Shown here piece by piece: positions 15,990 to 23,891 of a DNA stretch of 52,641 bases. Origin of the DNA: Spirochaetaceae bacterium (GTDB lineage: Bacteria > Spirochaetota > Spirochaetia > Treponematales > Treponemataceae); the NCBI GenBank assembly GCA_017453745.1, contig JAFTEH010000003.1:1-52641 (forward strand), read 5' to 3'. Each line of letters begins with the position of its first letter. The stretch's first letter is position 1. Under the pieces are notes generated by a model. That model was not told the DNA's origin and did not search any database. It saw only the letters and a program-made list of their open reading frames with translations. A program made the translations under genes and the position numbers.

Positions 15990-17371
15990 GTATGCTCACA
16001 GAGTTCCAACAAATAAGGTATTTCTATTGTCACCCTTGCACCACCATTTTCGCTAACATTACTTAAAATGATTTTTCCACCATGTTTTTGGACAATGGAA
16101 GCCGTCATATATAAGCCGATACCGTAATGAGATTTAGAACTTCTACTTATGTCATCCATAAAAAACTGCTCTGTTGCGTGTTTCAGTGCTTGAGGAGAAA
16201 ACCCGCTTCCTTCATCTGTAATAACAAATGAGATATGTTTCTCCGATTCTATAATCTTGACACATACATTACCACCTTTAGATGAACGCTCAATAGCATT
16301 TTTAATCACATTGACAAGAGAGCGAATAAGTAAAGTGGAATCTACACAAATTGTTAAATCATTAAAATGTTCAAAATGTAAATTAACTCGATGAATTGTA
16401 GCTAAACCTGCAATCTGATTAGAAACTTCTTTAAGCAAAGAAGAAAGAGATGTTGCTACCTTTTTTAATGGTTGCTCTTTATCTGTGTTTGTAAGATCAA
16501 TAAGCGTCTTTATATAACTATGCATTTGTTTACAACCATCTGAAATATACTCAACATAGCGTTTTTGATTACAGGTTAATTCTGTTTCCTCTAAAAGTTC
16601 AGCGTTTCCATGCACCACTGTCAAGGGAGTTTTTAGGTCATGAGTTAACGCTGCAATTTGTTCTTTTTGTTCTTGAGCGAACCGCCACTGACGGTCAAGA
16701 GATTCTTTTAAGCTTTCCTTCATTTCAGAAAAAGCGTCAAGCACATCCTCGATTTCTTTGATGTGAGAATGCCCCGTATCAAAGTCAAGATTCTTTTTCG
16801 ATATATTTTCTGTCGCTTGTACAAGCGGAAAAATCTGTAAACGCACAACTTTAGCAAATCGTGTAGTTAAAAACAAAATTGCAAGTACCGCATTAATCCC
16901 TATCAAAAAAAGAAGAATGACATCAGGCGATGGAAAGTTATCCGGTAGCCATGACACCGTAAAACGCGAATCAATATAATACCGTAAAATACATATTTCG
17001 TTTTCACGCGTGACAACTACAAACTGGCGTTTATCTGGCAAACGAACAAGTTCACCCTTTGCATAACGAGTAGCCATTTCTTTTTCTTCGTCATTCATAT
17101 TGCTATATAGTTCGCGAAAGTTACGATCTAACACCAAATAGCCACATTCAGATGGAAAAGAAACCTTTGTCAAATCTGGAGCTACGGTCAAAATTGGAAT
17201 CATCTTTTTTACATGCAGTTCGGTATAATTTGCACGGTTGACAATGTTTGCGTTTACTGCAACGGACAACAACAAAAACGGTATAGCAACACAGATGAAA
17301 AGCAGACAAACGAGAGCCACAGTAAAACGACGGAAAAGCCCCTTTAGTGTTGTTGTTCTATTTATTCCCAT
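15986..17371 (-). CDS. Sensor histidine kinase of the antimicrobial-peptide ABC operon
   Basis: A 461-residue membrane sensor kinase. One membrane helix lies near residues 13-38 and a second at about 150-170, flanking an outer domain of some 110 residues; a linker follows, then the dimerisation helix with the phosphorylated His in AALTHDLKTPLTVVHGNAEL. The ATPase part has an N box (NVIKNAIERS), G1 (DEGSGF) and G2 (YGIGLYM). It is the partner of the response regulator gene, whose 3' end it overlaps by 10 bases. By position next to LanFEG-type genes it resembles the kinases that sense lantibiotics or cationic peptides (CprK, NisK-like), though the ligand is inferred. Confidence 0.9.
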   Translation of the reverse strand: MGINRTTTLKGLFRRFTVALVCLLFICVAIPFLLLSVAVNANIVNRANYTELHVKKMIPILTVAPDLTKVSFPSECGYLVLDRNFRELYSNMNDEEKEMATRYAKGELVRLPDKRQFVVVTRENEICILRYYIDSRFTVSWLPDNFPSPDVILLFLIGINAVLAILFLTTRFAKVVRLQIFPLVQATENISKKNLDFDTGHSHIKEIEDVLDAFSEMKESLKESLDRQWRFAQEQKEQIAALTHDLKTPLTVVHGNAELLEETELTCNQKRYVEYISDGCKQMHSYIKTLIDLTNTDKEQPLKKVATSLSSLLKEVSNQIAGLATIHRVNLHFEHFNDLTICVDSTLLIRSLVNVIKNAIERSSKGGNVCVKIIESEKHISFVITDEGSGFSPQALKHATEQFFMDDISRSSKSHYGIGLYMTASIVQKHGGKIILSNVSENGGARVTIEIPYLLELCEHT

Positions 17372-18024
17372 TTATATCCGATACCCCATACCGTTGTGAT
17401 TGGCTTTATCCCAAATGGTTCAATCTTAGAGCGAATATTCATAATATGTGTTGCTATGGTAGAATCGTCACTCATTCTGTCAAACCCAAACACTGCTTCA
17501 TAAATCTGTTCTCTTGTAAAAACCTGACCGCTGTGCCGAGCAAGATATTCACAAATAGCATATTCGCCTTTGGTGAGAAAAACCTGTTGATTAGATATGT
17601 ATAATTTTTTAGCGTAAAGGTCAAGATACATATTATTTCCAACATACAGTGCATTGTGCCTTTCTCTTCTTTCTCTTCTAAGGTGTGCCGTAATGCGTGC
17701 TCTCAGTTCTTTTACAGAAAACGGTTTTGTAATATAATCGTCTGCACCAATATTCAGTCCGAACAAAATATCACTTTCCATCGTTTTTGCCGTTAAAAAC
17801 AGAATTGGACAATCAACCATATTGCGAATTTCTTTTAAAAATGAAAGCCCATCCATGCAAGGCATCATAATATCCAAAATGATAAGTTCATAGCGGTGAA
17901 GATTCTTCATATTTATATCGGATGGGTTTTGATATGGCGAAACCTGATGTCCGTCTTTTGACAGGGCTTCTTTTATCAGTTCCAAAATGGCTTTATCGTC
18001 ATCTACAATAAGAATGTGTGCCAA
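17362..18024 (-). CDS. OmpR-family response regulator
   Basis: A 220-residue two-domain regulator. The receiver domain has the acidic pair DDD at 8-10, the phosphorylation site Asp51 in LIILDIMMP, the switch Thr in LFLTAK and the Lys in KPFSV. The C-terminal winged helix (from about 125) shows LTKGEYAICEYLARHSG, a recognition region SDDSTIATHIMNIRSKI and the final TVWGIGYKWE. It likely binds the two 11-bp direct repeats upstream of the ABC operon (20290-20311) and activates it. Order in the operon: ATPase, two permeases, regulator, kinase, the same as in clostridial cationic-peptide resistance loci. Confidence 0.92.
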   Translation of the reverse strand: MAHILIVDDDKAILELIKEALSKDGHQVSPYQNPSDINMKNLHRYELIILDIMMPCMDGLSFLKEIRNMVDCPILFLTAKTMESDILFGLNIGADDYITKPFSVKELRARITAHLRRERRERHNALYVGNNMYLDLYAKKLYISNQQVFLTKGEYAICEYLARHSGQVFTREQIYEAVFGFDRMSDDSTIATHIMNIRSKIEPFGIKPITTVWGIGYKWE

Positions 18025-18052
18025 AAGACCGCCTCCAATTTTTCATTTTTAC

Positions 18053-18799
18053 TTATTCCGCACTTTTTCCACCGTCCCAACGCCTAAACCACAACAGGCA
18101 AGTGCTCAATACACAGACACCCGAACAGGCACAAATTATCATGCCGTTTGCAAACTCACCATGTACTTGATTAAAGTACTGAACATCATACCACGAAAGC
18201 ACCGTAAAGTCCATAGCTCTAATACCCCAAGCCCACGGAATCGCCTTCCAAATTCCATCGCCAAGTCCGGTACACATAAGTGCCGATAAAAGACTTCCTG
18301 CAATGCCCAAAGCCAAAGTCGCTCCCTTTCCAAATTTCATTCCCACAAAAATGTGTAGCACATATAAAGGGCATGTGGTAAAAAGCAAAAGAGCTAATGC
18401 TTTAGCATACAGCATAAAAGGGGCAACAGGATATAATGCTAAAAACAATCCCAACGCCAAAGCCACCGCAGCCAAAAAACAGAACAGTAAAAAAATAAGT
18501 TTCCCAAAAAATGAGGCGATTCTTGACGGAATTGTCCCAAGCAAAATCTGATAGCCGCCTGCGTTATACTCAATCTCTAAAGCACCGCCTACTATGATGC
18601 TAATAATAAACGGAATAGACGCTGCAATAACCTCAAGATATGCACTTATCTTTGCCGATATGTGCCAACTAGAAATATGATAGTATCCTGCAAATAGGCT
18701 CGCACACAAAACGGGTAAAACGATGTGAATGTAAAGGATAGCACTTCGTCTTTTTTTTATAAATTCCGCTTTAAAGCAGCGAATAAATGACAACATCAT
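18053..18799 (-). CDS. Lantibiotic-protection ABC transporter permease, LanG/MutG type
   Basis: A 248-residue integral membrane protein with six predicted hydrophobic helices. The N-terminus (SFIRCFKAEFIKKRRSAILY) carries the charged amphipathic helix typical of LanE/LanG permeases, and residues 55-75 (AASIPFIISIIVGGALEIEY) match the family core. It would pair with the preceding permease and the ATPase to push lantibiotics or cationic peptides away from the membrane. AGGAGG lies upstream; two adjacent ATG codons are possible and the first overlaps the end of the partner permease. The closest experimentally known setting is CprABC of C. difficile. Confidence 0.85.
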   Translation of the reverse strand: MMLSFIRCFKAEFIKKRRSAILYIHIVLPVLCASLFAGYYHISSWHISAKISAYLEVIAASIPFIISIIVGGALEIEYNAGGYQILLGTIPSRIASFFGKLIFLLFCFLAAVALALGLFLALYPVAPFMLYAKALALLLFTTCPLYVLHIFVGMKFGKGATLALGIAGSLLSALMCTGLGDGIWKAIPWAWGIRAMDFTVLSWYDVQYFNQVHGEFANGMIICACSGVCVLSTCLLWFRRWDGGKSAE

Positions 18800-19536
18800 T
18801 TTGCCTCCTGTTTTGAAAATTGCTTTGCCGTAACAATAGATAAAATTATAAACAAAAGAACTGACAGAGCAAGCGTCAAGCCAACCACAACAGGCACATT
18901 TTCAATAATGGCTGCTTGTACAAGCGTTCCGTTTGGCATAATATGGAGAATATATATCATAAGTCTCGGCACCCAACTGTATGGGCAAAGAAACCAATAA
19001 GAATGAGAAGCTAAAAGTATGCCCAAAATGCTTCCTATGCCAACATTTATCATCAATGAAAGAGCGAGTCCGGTTTTCTTTGTAAGATATAGACAAAAAG
19101 GAATTTCCCACAAGCCTACCAATACAATTAAAGCAGTTCCAACTAGTGCATTAGATACGCCGATTGTCATGTTTTGTCCTAAAAACTGCCTAAGGATAAA
19201 GCCACCTGACACATTCAAGGTAAAAAAGATAAGATTTCCAAATAAGGCATAAAGCCCTGCTGTTTCGATTTTTGCTATCCAGATTCTTGAAAGTTGTACA
19301 GGAAGCGTAAAAATAGTTTGATATTTCTTTTTTCCGCTATCCTTTTGCTCAATCATGACACACAGCAGAGCAAGAAATCCGGGATAAAGAAAAACATACC
19401 ACCAATTAAATGCGTTTACCTGAAACCATACAGGTGAAAGACAAGTCATCAGCACCGTCACAAAAGGAGCTAAAAAAATCAGTGTCCTTGTAAATGTGTG
19501 TTTATGTTTTAAGTTTTCTGCTTTCAAATAATGCAT
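18796..19536 (-). CDS. Lantibiotic-protection ABC transporter permease, LanE/MutE type
   Basis: A 246-residue six-helix membrane protein. The start MHYLKAENLKHKHTFTR followed by a long hydrophobic helix, and the PVWFQVNAFNWWYVFLYPGF region, are family traits of LanE permeases. It overlaps the next permease by four bases (ATGA-type) and follows the ATPase gene by three bases, so the three products are surely made together. GGAGG lies eight bases before the ATG. Confidence 0.85.
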   Translation of the reverse strand: MHYLKAENLKHKHTFTRTLIFLAPFVTVLMTCLSPVWFQVNAFNWWYVFLYPGFLALLCVMIEQKDSGKKKYQTIFTLPVQLSRIWIAKIETAGLYALFGNLIFFTLNVSGGFILRQFLGQNMTIGVSNALVGTALIVLVGLWEIPFCLYLTKKTGLALSLMINVGIGSILGILLASHSYWFLCPYSWVPRLMIYILHIMPNGTLVQAAIIENVPVVVGLTLALSVLLFIILSIVTAKQFSKQEAK

Positions 19537-19539
19537 GGT

Positions 19540-20241
19540 TTACACCTCCTTTCCGTACTTACGAATTACATCCATAAACAACGCTTCCAAATTTTCTTGT
19601 GAATGGATGCTCCCCTCAAAGCCTATTGTTCCGTTTACGATAATGCCTACATGATCGGCAATCTGCTGAACCTCCGACAAAATATGGCTTGACAAAATCA
19701 CCGTAATTCCTTTTTCTGAAAATGAGCGAATCAGTTCACGCAAGTTCCCGATACCCACAGGATCAAGACCGTTAGTAGGTTCATCGAGAATCAAAAGTTT
19801 AGGATGATTTATAAGAGCTATCGCAATACCGAGCCTTTGTTTCATACCTAAAGAAAATTGCCCCGCTTTTTTCTTTCCTGTATTAGTGAGATTGACCGTT
19901 TCAAGAACTTCGCCAATTCTTGTATCAGGTAGCCCCAACAAAGTCGCTCTCACCTTTAGATTTTCATAGGCTGTCAGATTTTCATAAAGAGGCGGCGTTT
20001 CAATCAATGCCCCGATATGTCGCAAGTCATTGCGAGTCCACGGATGCCCATCAAATATAATGTCACCATCACTTGGGTGAAGAATACCCGTAAGCATTTT
20101 TAACAAAGTCGATTTACCCGCCCCATTTGGTCCTAAAAGTCCATAGACAGAATTACGCTTAACACCAATAGATACATGGTTTACCGCCACTTTACCCTTA
20201 AAACTTTTACACAAATCTTTTGTGCTTAATATAAAATCCAT
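19540..20241 (-). CDS. Lantibiotic-protection ABC transporter ATPase, LanF/BcrA type
   Basis: A 233-residue ATPase. Walker A is GPNGAGKST (about 36-44), the signature is FSLGMKQRL, Walker B LLILDEPTNG and the H-loop SSHIL. Where most ABC ATPases have a Q-loop, this one reads ALIETPPLYENL, with Glu in place of Gln; an E-loop is a known mark of LanF immunity ATPases. It is the first gene of the five-gene operon. Its promoter region holds two tandem 11-bp repeats that look like the binding site of the operon's own response regulator. Confidence 0.9.
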   Translation of the reverse strand: MDFILSTKDLCKSFKGKVAVNHVSIGVKRNSVYGLLGPNGAGKSTLLKMLTGILHPSDGDIIFDGHPWTRNDLRHIGALIETPPLYENLTAYENLKVRATLLGLPDTRIGEVLETVNLTNTGKKKAGQFSLGMKQRLGIAIALINHPKLLILDEPTNGLDPVGIGNLRELIRSFSEKGITVILSSHILSEVQQIADHVGIIVNGTIGFEGSIHSQENLEALFMDVIRKYGKEV

Positions 20242-20265
20242 AGCTCATTCCTTTTTGATTAATCA

Positions 20266-20311
20266 ATTATATCAAGCAATATACAAGACAATTTTAAAGA
20301 AATTATAAAGA
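20266..20311 (-). promoter_or_regulatory. Operon promoter with tandem response-regulator box
   Basis: On the minus strand a TATAAT (20266-20271) is preceded by a poor -35 (AAATTG, 20289-20294). The -35 is overlapped by two 11-bp direct repeats, TCTTTATAATT and TCTTTAAAATT (20301-20311 and 20290-20300). Tandem repeats at one-helical-turn spacing covering a weak -35 are the usual target of OmpR-type activators. Two further TCTTTTTTAA-like copies lie just upstream. Confidence 0.65.
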
Positions 20312-20348
20312 TGCTTAAAAAAGATTTAAAAAAAGAGGGTGGGAATTT

Positions 20349-20366
20349 TAATACATTAATGTATTA
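20349..20366. promoter_or_regulatory. 18-bp perfect palindrome
   Basis: TAATACATTAATGTATTA is fully self-complementary. It lies between the ABC operon promoter and the end of the NTF2-like gene. It could be a dimeric regulator site or part of the end of the NTF2-like transcript; no T tail is present. Confidence 0.45.
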
Positions 20367-20404
20367 CCTACATAACAAACACATTCATTTTTAATAAAAT
20401 TAAT

Positions 20405-20773
20405 TTACAAAATAGGCTTTCCTATCCCTAACTCTTTTCTCCAGTTAGGAACATCGCCATCATCTGCCCAATACTCATCCATTTCTATTATTTTATCATC
20501 ACACAATGTAATAATACTCGTTACATGACAAGAAATTTTTTTATCGTCCGATTGAACTTTACCTATGAGGATAATCTTTGAATCAAGTTCAAAAAGTTTT
20601 TCAATCTCGCCATGCCATGTTCCAGGATAATCGCAATTTACCTTTATGTATTCTTTGACAGTGAACTCTTCGTTCGTACAATGCCATCGAATAATCGCAT
20701 CGTTTAAAAAATACGAAAAAAGACTTTGCCTGTTTTGCGTTATTATGTCATTCCAAAAGTTTTCAATATTCAT
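20405..20773 (-). CDS. SnoaL/NTF2-like protein
   Basis: A 122-residue protein with the cone-shaped NTF2 fold signature: an N-terminal helix (NFWNDIITQNRQSLFSYF), a strand with IIRWHCTNEEFTVKEYI, and late strands HVTSIITLCDDKIIEMDEYW ending in DGDVPNWRKELGIGKPI. Such stand-alone proteins are often annotated as nuclear transport factor 2-like; ligand and role unknown. AAGGTG upstream supports the ATG at 20771-20773. This ATG overlaps the stop of a 44-codon ORF (ATGA), so the two are likely co-translated. Confidence 0.8.
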   Translation of the reverse strand: MNIENFWNDIITQNRQSLFSYFLNDAIIRWHCTNEEFTVKEYIKVNCDYPGTWHGEIEKLFELDSKIILIGKVQSDDKKISCHVTSIITLCDDKIIEMDEYWADDGDVPNWRKELGIGKPIL

Positions 20774-20904
20774 AAAGCACCTTGACATTTTTCTAAAATA
20801 TGCAAATATTCTACTGTTGAATCCGCTTTATTAAAGCGATTTGAGTCTGCTTTAAAACGTTGATAATCAGTTTGAGCTAAATTATACTTTCCATATTTTG
20901 ACAT
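20770..20904 (-). CDS. Small hypothetical protein (44 residues)
   Basis: An ORF from ATG 20902-20904 begins MSKYGKYNLAQTDYQRF and ends in a TGA that overlaps the ATG of the NTF2-like gene. The composition is charged and plausible for a protein, and the overlap suggests real coupling. The ribosome site (AGG, 11 bases upstream) is poor. It could be the start of a once longer gene. No family recognised. Confidence 0.4.
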   Translation of the reverse strand: MSKYGKYNLAQTDYQRFKADSNRFNKADSTVEYLHILEKCQGAL

Positions 20905-20916
20905 TATTTTTTTTAC

Positions 20917-21203
20917 CTATTGTAAATGGTATTCATACCATTCTTCGTCTGTTTGACAAAACCTCAGCGATTCAAACAGATGCCTACCTTGCTCATTAAA
21001 AGAATAAATATGTGCTTTATAATACAAACTGCCATGAGTGGTTAAATAATCGTACATACGGTTTAGCGCATCTAAATCACACACATGGTCAATGTTGTCA
21101 ACCTGCTTACATACATCAATATCCTGATACCAGTTAAGCGAACTTTAGGATTCGGGTAATACGACACCAACACGATGTTATCATCTCCTATTCTTTTGTG
21201 CAT
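20917..21203 (-). pseudogene. Frameshifted small gene of unknown family
   Basis: From ATG 21201-21203 the minus strand reads MHKRIGDDNIVLVSYYPNPK, then the frame shifts near 21150 and goes on as LNWYQDIDVCKQVDNIDHV, ALNRMYDYLTTHGSLYYK and FESLRFCQTDEEWYEYHLQ to a TAG at 20917-20919. The joined product would be about 95 residues. The downstream frame is open over 80 codons with good protein-like composition, so it was a gene. It precedes the 44-residue ORF and NTF2-like gene on the same strand. Confidence 0.5.
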
Positions 21204-21413
21204 AGGTTTTGTGTAATATAGTGTATCACATTTTTCATTGAAAGTAAATGGGGAAAGTGAAACTGCAAAAGAATTGAGTAATCGCCCATGAATTCCAAAT
21301 AATCGGAGTTTTAAGGCACACCTCTGTCCTAAATTTGTGTATGTACACAGTTTTTGTACTTAAGATTATACGACAAACTTTATTCTTTGTCTATACTGAA
21401 CAATTATTGAAAA

Positions 21414-21470
21414 TAATATTGTATTCTTTTTGTGAGGTTTAGATAAGAGCCAAAAGCATCAAAATCCACC
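21414..21470 (-). pseudogene. Short degenerate copy of the AlbA_2 gene
   Basis: The bases from 21414 to about 21470 align with 21819-21875 inside the neighbouring AlbA_2 gene (shared blocks include TATTGTATTCTTTT and GAGGTT). Translated, the copy reads FGSYLNLTKRI where the intact gene reads SDFYLNLAKEY. It is a leftover of a tandem paralogue. In the rest of 21204-21491 I see only a 14-bp inverted repeat (TGTGTA-TG-TACACA, 21336-21349). Confidence 0.5.
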
Positions 21471-21491
21471 GTCCACGCGTGATTTTAGCTA

Positions 21492-22970
21492 TTAGTCCTG
21501 TACTATGATTTTCCAATAACCAGTTTTTTTAGAACCTTCGCGTTTTAGGATGCTTTTTGCTTTTAACTCGGCAATGCTCCTTTTAACTGTTTTTTCACTT
21601 ACATTCAGCACATCAGCAATTTCTCTCGTTGTTATTGTGTGATTTTCTCTAATACATTTTATTATTCGTCTTGCTATTTCATTTAAAGGGTCATTTAAAG
21701 GGTCATTTAAAGGGTCATTTAAAGGGTCATCAGGGTCAGTGTCGTCGTTTTTGCCATCAACTTGCGAGGTTTCCAATGCTCTATTATCATACATCTGATT
21801 GGGTTCAGTAGCTCTATCAATATTGTATTCTTTTGCGAGGTTCAGGTAAAAGTCCGAAGCACTACAAATCACAGAAACACCACCTGTTATGTTTTTGGGT
21901 TCAGGCAATTTTGCATTTTCTTCTTGACAAATTGTCTTAATCTTATAATACCCTCGTCCCCAAGATTCAATAAGCCCACATTTAAAGAAAATATCAGCGA
22001 TTTTGGGATTTCTCGGTACTGAATGGTGGCTATGATAAAGTTCTTCTATTTTAATTGTCTTTGGCATTTCACCAATATTCCAAATTTCAATCTTATCTTT
22101 GTAAATCAGGATCTGTATTGGATATGGCTGTGAATAATCCTTATGGATAAGAGAATTAAGCAAAAGCTCGCGAAATGCACTTCGAGGAAAGAAAAAAGTT
22201 TCCCAGCGATGAATCTGGTCGGGGTAAGAAATGAGAGCCTTCATGTATTTTGTGTAAATTAGATCGAGAGCATCTTCAACCTGAGTCAACAGAGAACCGT
22301 GTACCTCATCCTGATACAAAATATCGGCGTCGTTTAGGAAGTAACCAATTTTGGTATATGCGTTTATTACCCATTTTTCTGGGTCGGGGTGAAATGCCAT
22401 GATTGCGGCTCTTGTGAGCCTTTTATTATCAAAAGCCCTTAAATTCTGTAAAAGAGCTTCATTGCTTATTTCTAGTGCCTCTTGTTTAAATCTGTTAGTT
22501 CTAGTAGCCCATGTTCTGAATACTTTAAATGCACGTTCATCTAAATCAGATACCGTGACATTAGGTATCGTAACAGCATCCCATGTAAGCCCATGTGCTT
22601 TTAAAATTAAGTCGTTAAGTTCAAAACCTGAAACTTCTTGCGTTGTGGAACCTACTCTCTTGTAATATTTCCCATGATAACTTACAGGAGTAGCATATTG
22701 TGCTACTTTCACTACAAGATATTTTAAATTGCTATCATCATTTTCAATAGTAACATCGCATAAAAGCCCCATTGTTTGTTTTATTTTAAGTGGAATAGAT
22801 TCCGATAGTTTTTTATAGTCACTGACTCCACAGATGCTTCCATCATCGTTCACACCAATATAAAGAGTTCCACCATTTGTATTAGCAAATGCACAAATCC
22901 ATTTAAGATAGTCATCTTGCCAATTTTGTTTGAATTCTATGTCTTGGTTTTCAACCTTTTCTTGTTTCAT
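21492..22970 (-). CDS. AlbA_2/Schlafen-type ATP-binding protein with winged helix
   Basis: A 492-residue protein. Residues 10-110 are the AlbA_2 (Schlafen-like, formerly divergent AAA_4) domain: IEFKQNW, WICAFANTNGGTLYIGVNDD and GKYYKRVGSTTQE. A GHKL-like ATPase segment (HATPase_c_4) follows near 261-345, with FRELLLNSLIHKDYS and GLIESWGRGYYKI. The last 60 residues form a winged helix (TTREIADVLNVSEKTVKRSI). Members are thought to be transcription regulators or nucleic-acid binding proteins, and some sit in defence islands. Between the ATPase and winged helix is a linker of DPLN units encoded by perfect 12-bp repeats. Confidence 0.85.
   Translation of the reverse strand: MKQEKVENQDIEFKQNWQDDYLKWICAFANTNGGTLYIGVNDDGSICGVSDYKKLSESIPLKIKQTMGLLCDVTIENDDSNLKYLVVKVAQYATPVSYHGKYYKRVGSTTQEVSGFELNDLILKAHGLTWDAVTIPNVTVSDLDERAFKVFRTWATRTNRFKQEALEISNEALLQNLRAFDNKRLTRAAIMAFHPDPEKWVINAYTKIGYFLNDADILYQDEVHGSLLTQVEDALDLIYTKYMKALISYPDQIHRWETFFFPRSAFRELLLNSLIHKDYSQPYPIQILIYKDKIEIWNIGEMPKTIKIEELYHSHHSVPRNPKIADIFFKCGLIESWGRGYYKIKTICQEENAKLPEPKNITGGVSVICSASDFYLNLAKEYNIDRATEPNQMYDNRALETSQVDGKNDDTDPDDPLNDPLNDPLNDPLNEIARRIIKCIRENHTITTREIADVLNVSEKTVKRSIAELKAKSILKREGSKKTGYWKIIVQD
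21679..21726 (-). repeat. Four perfect 12-bp tandem repeats in the AlbA_2 gene
   Basis: TCATTTAAAGGG is repeated four times without change, encoding repeated Asp-Pro-Leu-Asn in the linker. Twelve bases keep the frame, so slippage would change linker length without breaking the protein. Confidence 0.9.
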
Positions 22971-23086
22971 TTTATTTTGGAAATCCTTGTACAGCCACTA
23001 TAACCATTGCAAGTTTAAACTATTTTAGATGAAATTTCAACCATCTAAAACTAACTAAACGCTTACCGTTCACCATAAAAGCAAAA

Positions 23087-23130
23087 ATAAATGTAGTATA
23101 CTACATTTATGTCGGTTGACAAACCGACAT
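23087..23130. promoter_or_regulatory. Double palindrome upstream of the small-membrane-protein cluster
   Basis: A 24-bp perfect palindrome (23087-23110, core TGTAGTATACTACA) is followed directly by a second inverted repeat, ATGTCGGTT/AACCGACAT (23109-23117 and 23122-23130), whose loop contains part of a TTGACA (23116-23121). No good -10 follows at 17 bases, so the promoter start is unsure. The first palindrome repeats the one at 9087-9106. No other content is seen in 22971-23170. Confidence 0.65.
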
Positions 23131-23170
23131 AAAAACGCAAGAATTTTTTTAGTAAAATGAGGTAAACTAT

Positions 23171-23407
23171 ATGGGAAGTATTGTTTGGGCTCTTATTGGA
23201 GGGCTTTTTGTAGCGGTTGGCTTTATGCCATTATTCGGTTGGGTCAACTGGCTGGCAATTATATTTTTGGTTTTAGGAATTATTTCAGGCGTAAACAAAA
23301 AACGAAACATCGCAAATAAAGTATTAGCTATCATCGGCATACTTTTGTGCATTGTGTTTTTAATCGCAGCAATTTTTAGGTTGGTTGCAGGTTTTGGTGT
23401 TATTTAG
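23171..23407 (+). CDS. Small membrane protein (78 residues)
   Basis: An almost wholly hydrophobic peptide with two or three membrane helices: residues 4-37 and 48-77 around a short basic loop (NKKRNIANK). It begins MGSIVWALIGGLFVAVGF. No family recognised. It opens a plus-strand cluster (23171-25256) behind the double palindrome and may be an inner-membrane anchor or ion-permeable peptide; that is conjecture. No conserved catalytic residues are visible. Confidence 0.6.
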   Translation: MGSIVWALIGGLFVAVGFMPLFGWVNWLAIIFLVLGIISGVNKKRNIANKVLAIIGILLCIVFLIAAIFRLVAGFGVI

Positions 23408-23419
23408 GGGCAGCCAAGT

Positions 23420-23875
23420 ATGAAAAAAATATTTACAAACATTATAGTCATTTTTTTAGCAATTTCGGTTTGTTATGCTTCTGAAGTTTCAACATTGCTT
23501 GATAAAGCAAAGCAAGAATACGAATTAGGAAATTTGGCTGAAGCATTACAGTACATAGATGAAGCAAAAAGTATGTGAGAATCGGAAATTATGCCACAAA
23601 ACACAGAAGAATACAGAGAAATTACAAGTTGGGATATTGTGAAACTAAAAAAGAATGACTACATTGGAAAAAAAGTAAAAATCACCACAAGGCTATCTTC
23701 AATACACTCTGATGGAACGGCACATCTAGGCGGTATAGGTATGAACTGTAGAATTGAAGAACAGGCGATTGATAGGATTTTGCAGTTAGAAAAATATAAA
23801 GACTATACCTTTTACGGAACGGTATATGAAGATAGGTGGCTTGGTCCACAACTATCTATTGAATACATAGAATAA
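23420..23875 (+). pseudogene. Secreted protein gene interrupted by one in-frame TGA
   Basis: ATG at 23420 encodes a signal peptide (MKKIFTNIIVIFLAISVCYA) and a TPR-like helix pair (LLDKAKQEYELGNLAEALQY), then TGA at 23576-23578. The same frame continues without further stops through MPQNTEEYREITSWDIVKL, a beta-rich segment (VKITTRLSSIHSDGTAHLGG) and FYGTVYEDRWLGPQLSIEYI to 23875. A single TGG-to-TGA change (AKSM-Trp-ESE) would explain it; the joined protein is 151 residues, probably periplasmic with an OB-like second domain. Reading of TGA as an amino acid cannot be excluded from sequence, but no selenocysteine element is apparent. An ATG at 23591 could still yield the second part alone. Confidence 0.6.
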
Positions 23876-23891
23876 GGGGCAATGGAAATAT

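Noticed and set aside
21679-21726. CRISPR or CRISPR-like repeats
   Set aside because: The four 12-bp units are directly joined without spacers and encode DPLN within an open reading frame.
23576-23578. Selenocysteine codon in the secreted gene
   Set aside because: The residue expected here is Trp by one-base change, no SECIS-like stem was apparent just after the TGA, and the protein has no redox motif around it.
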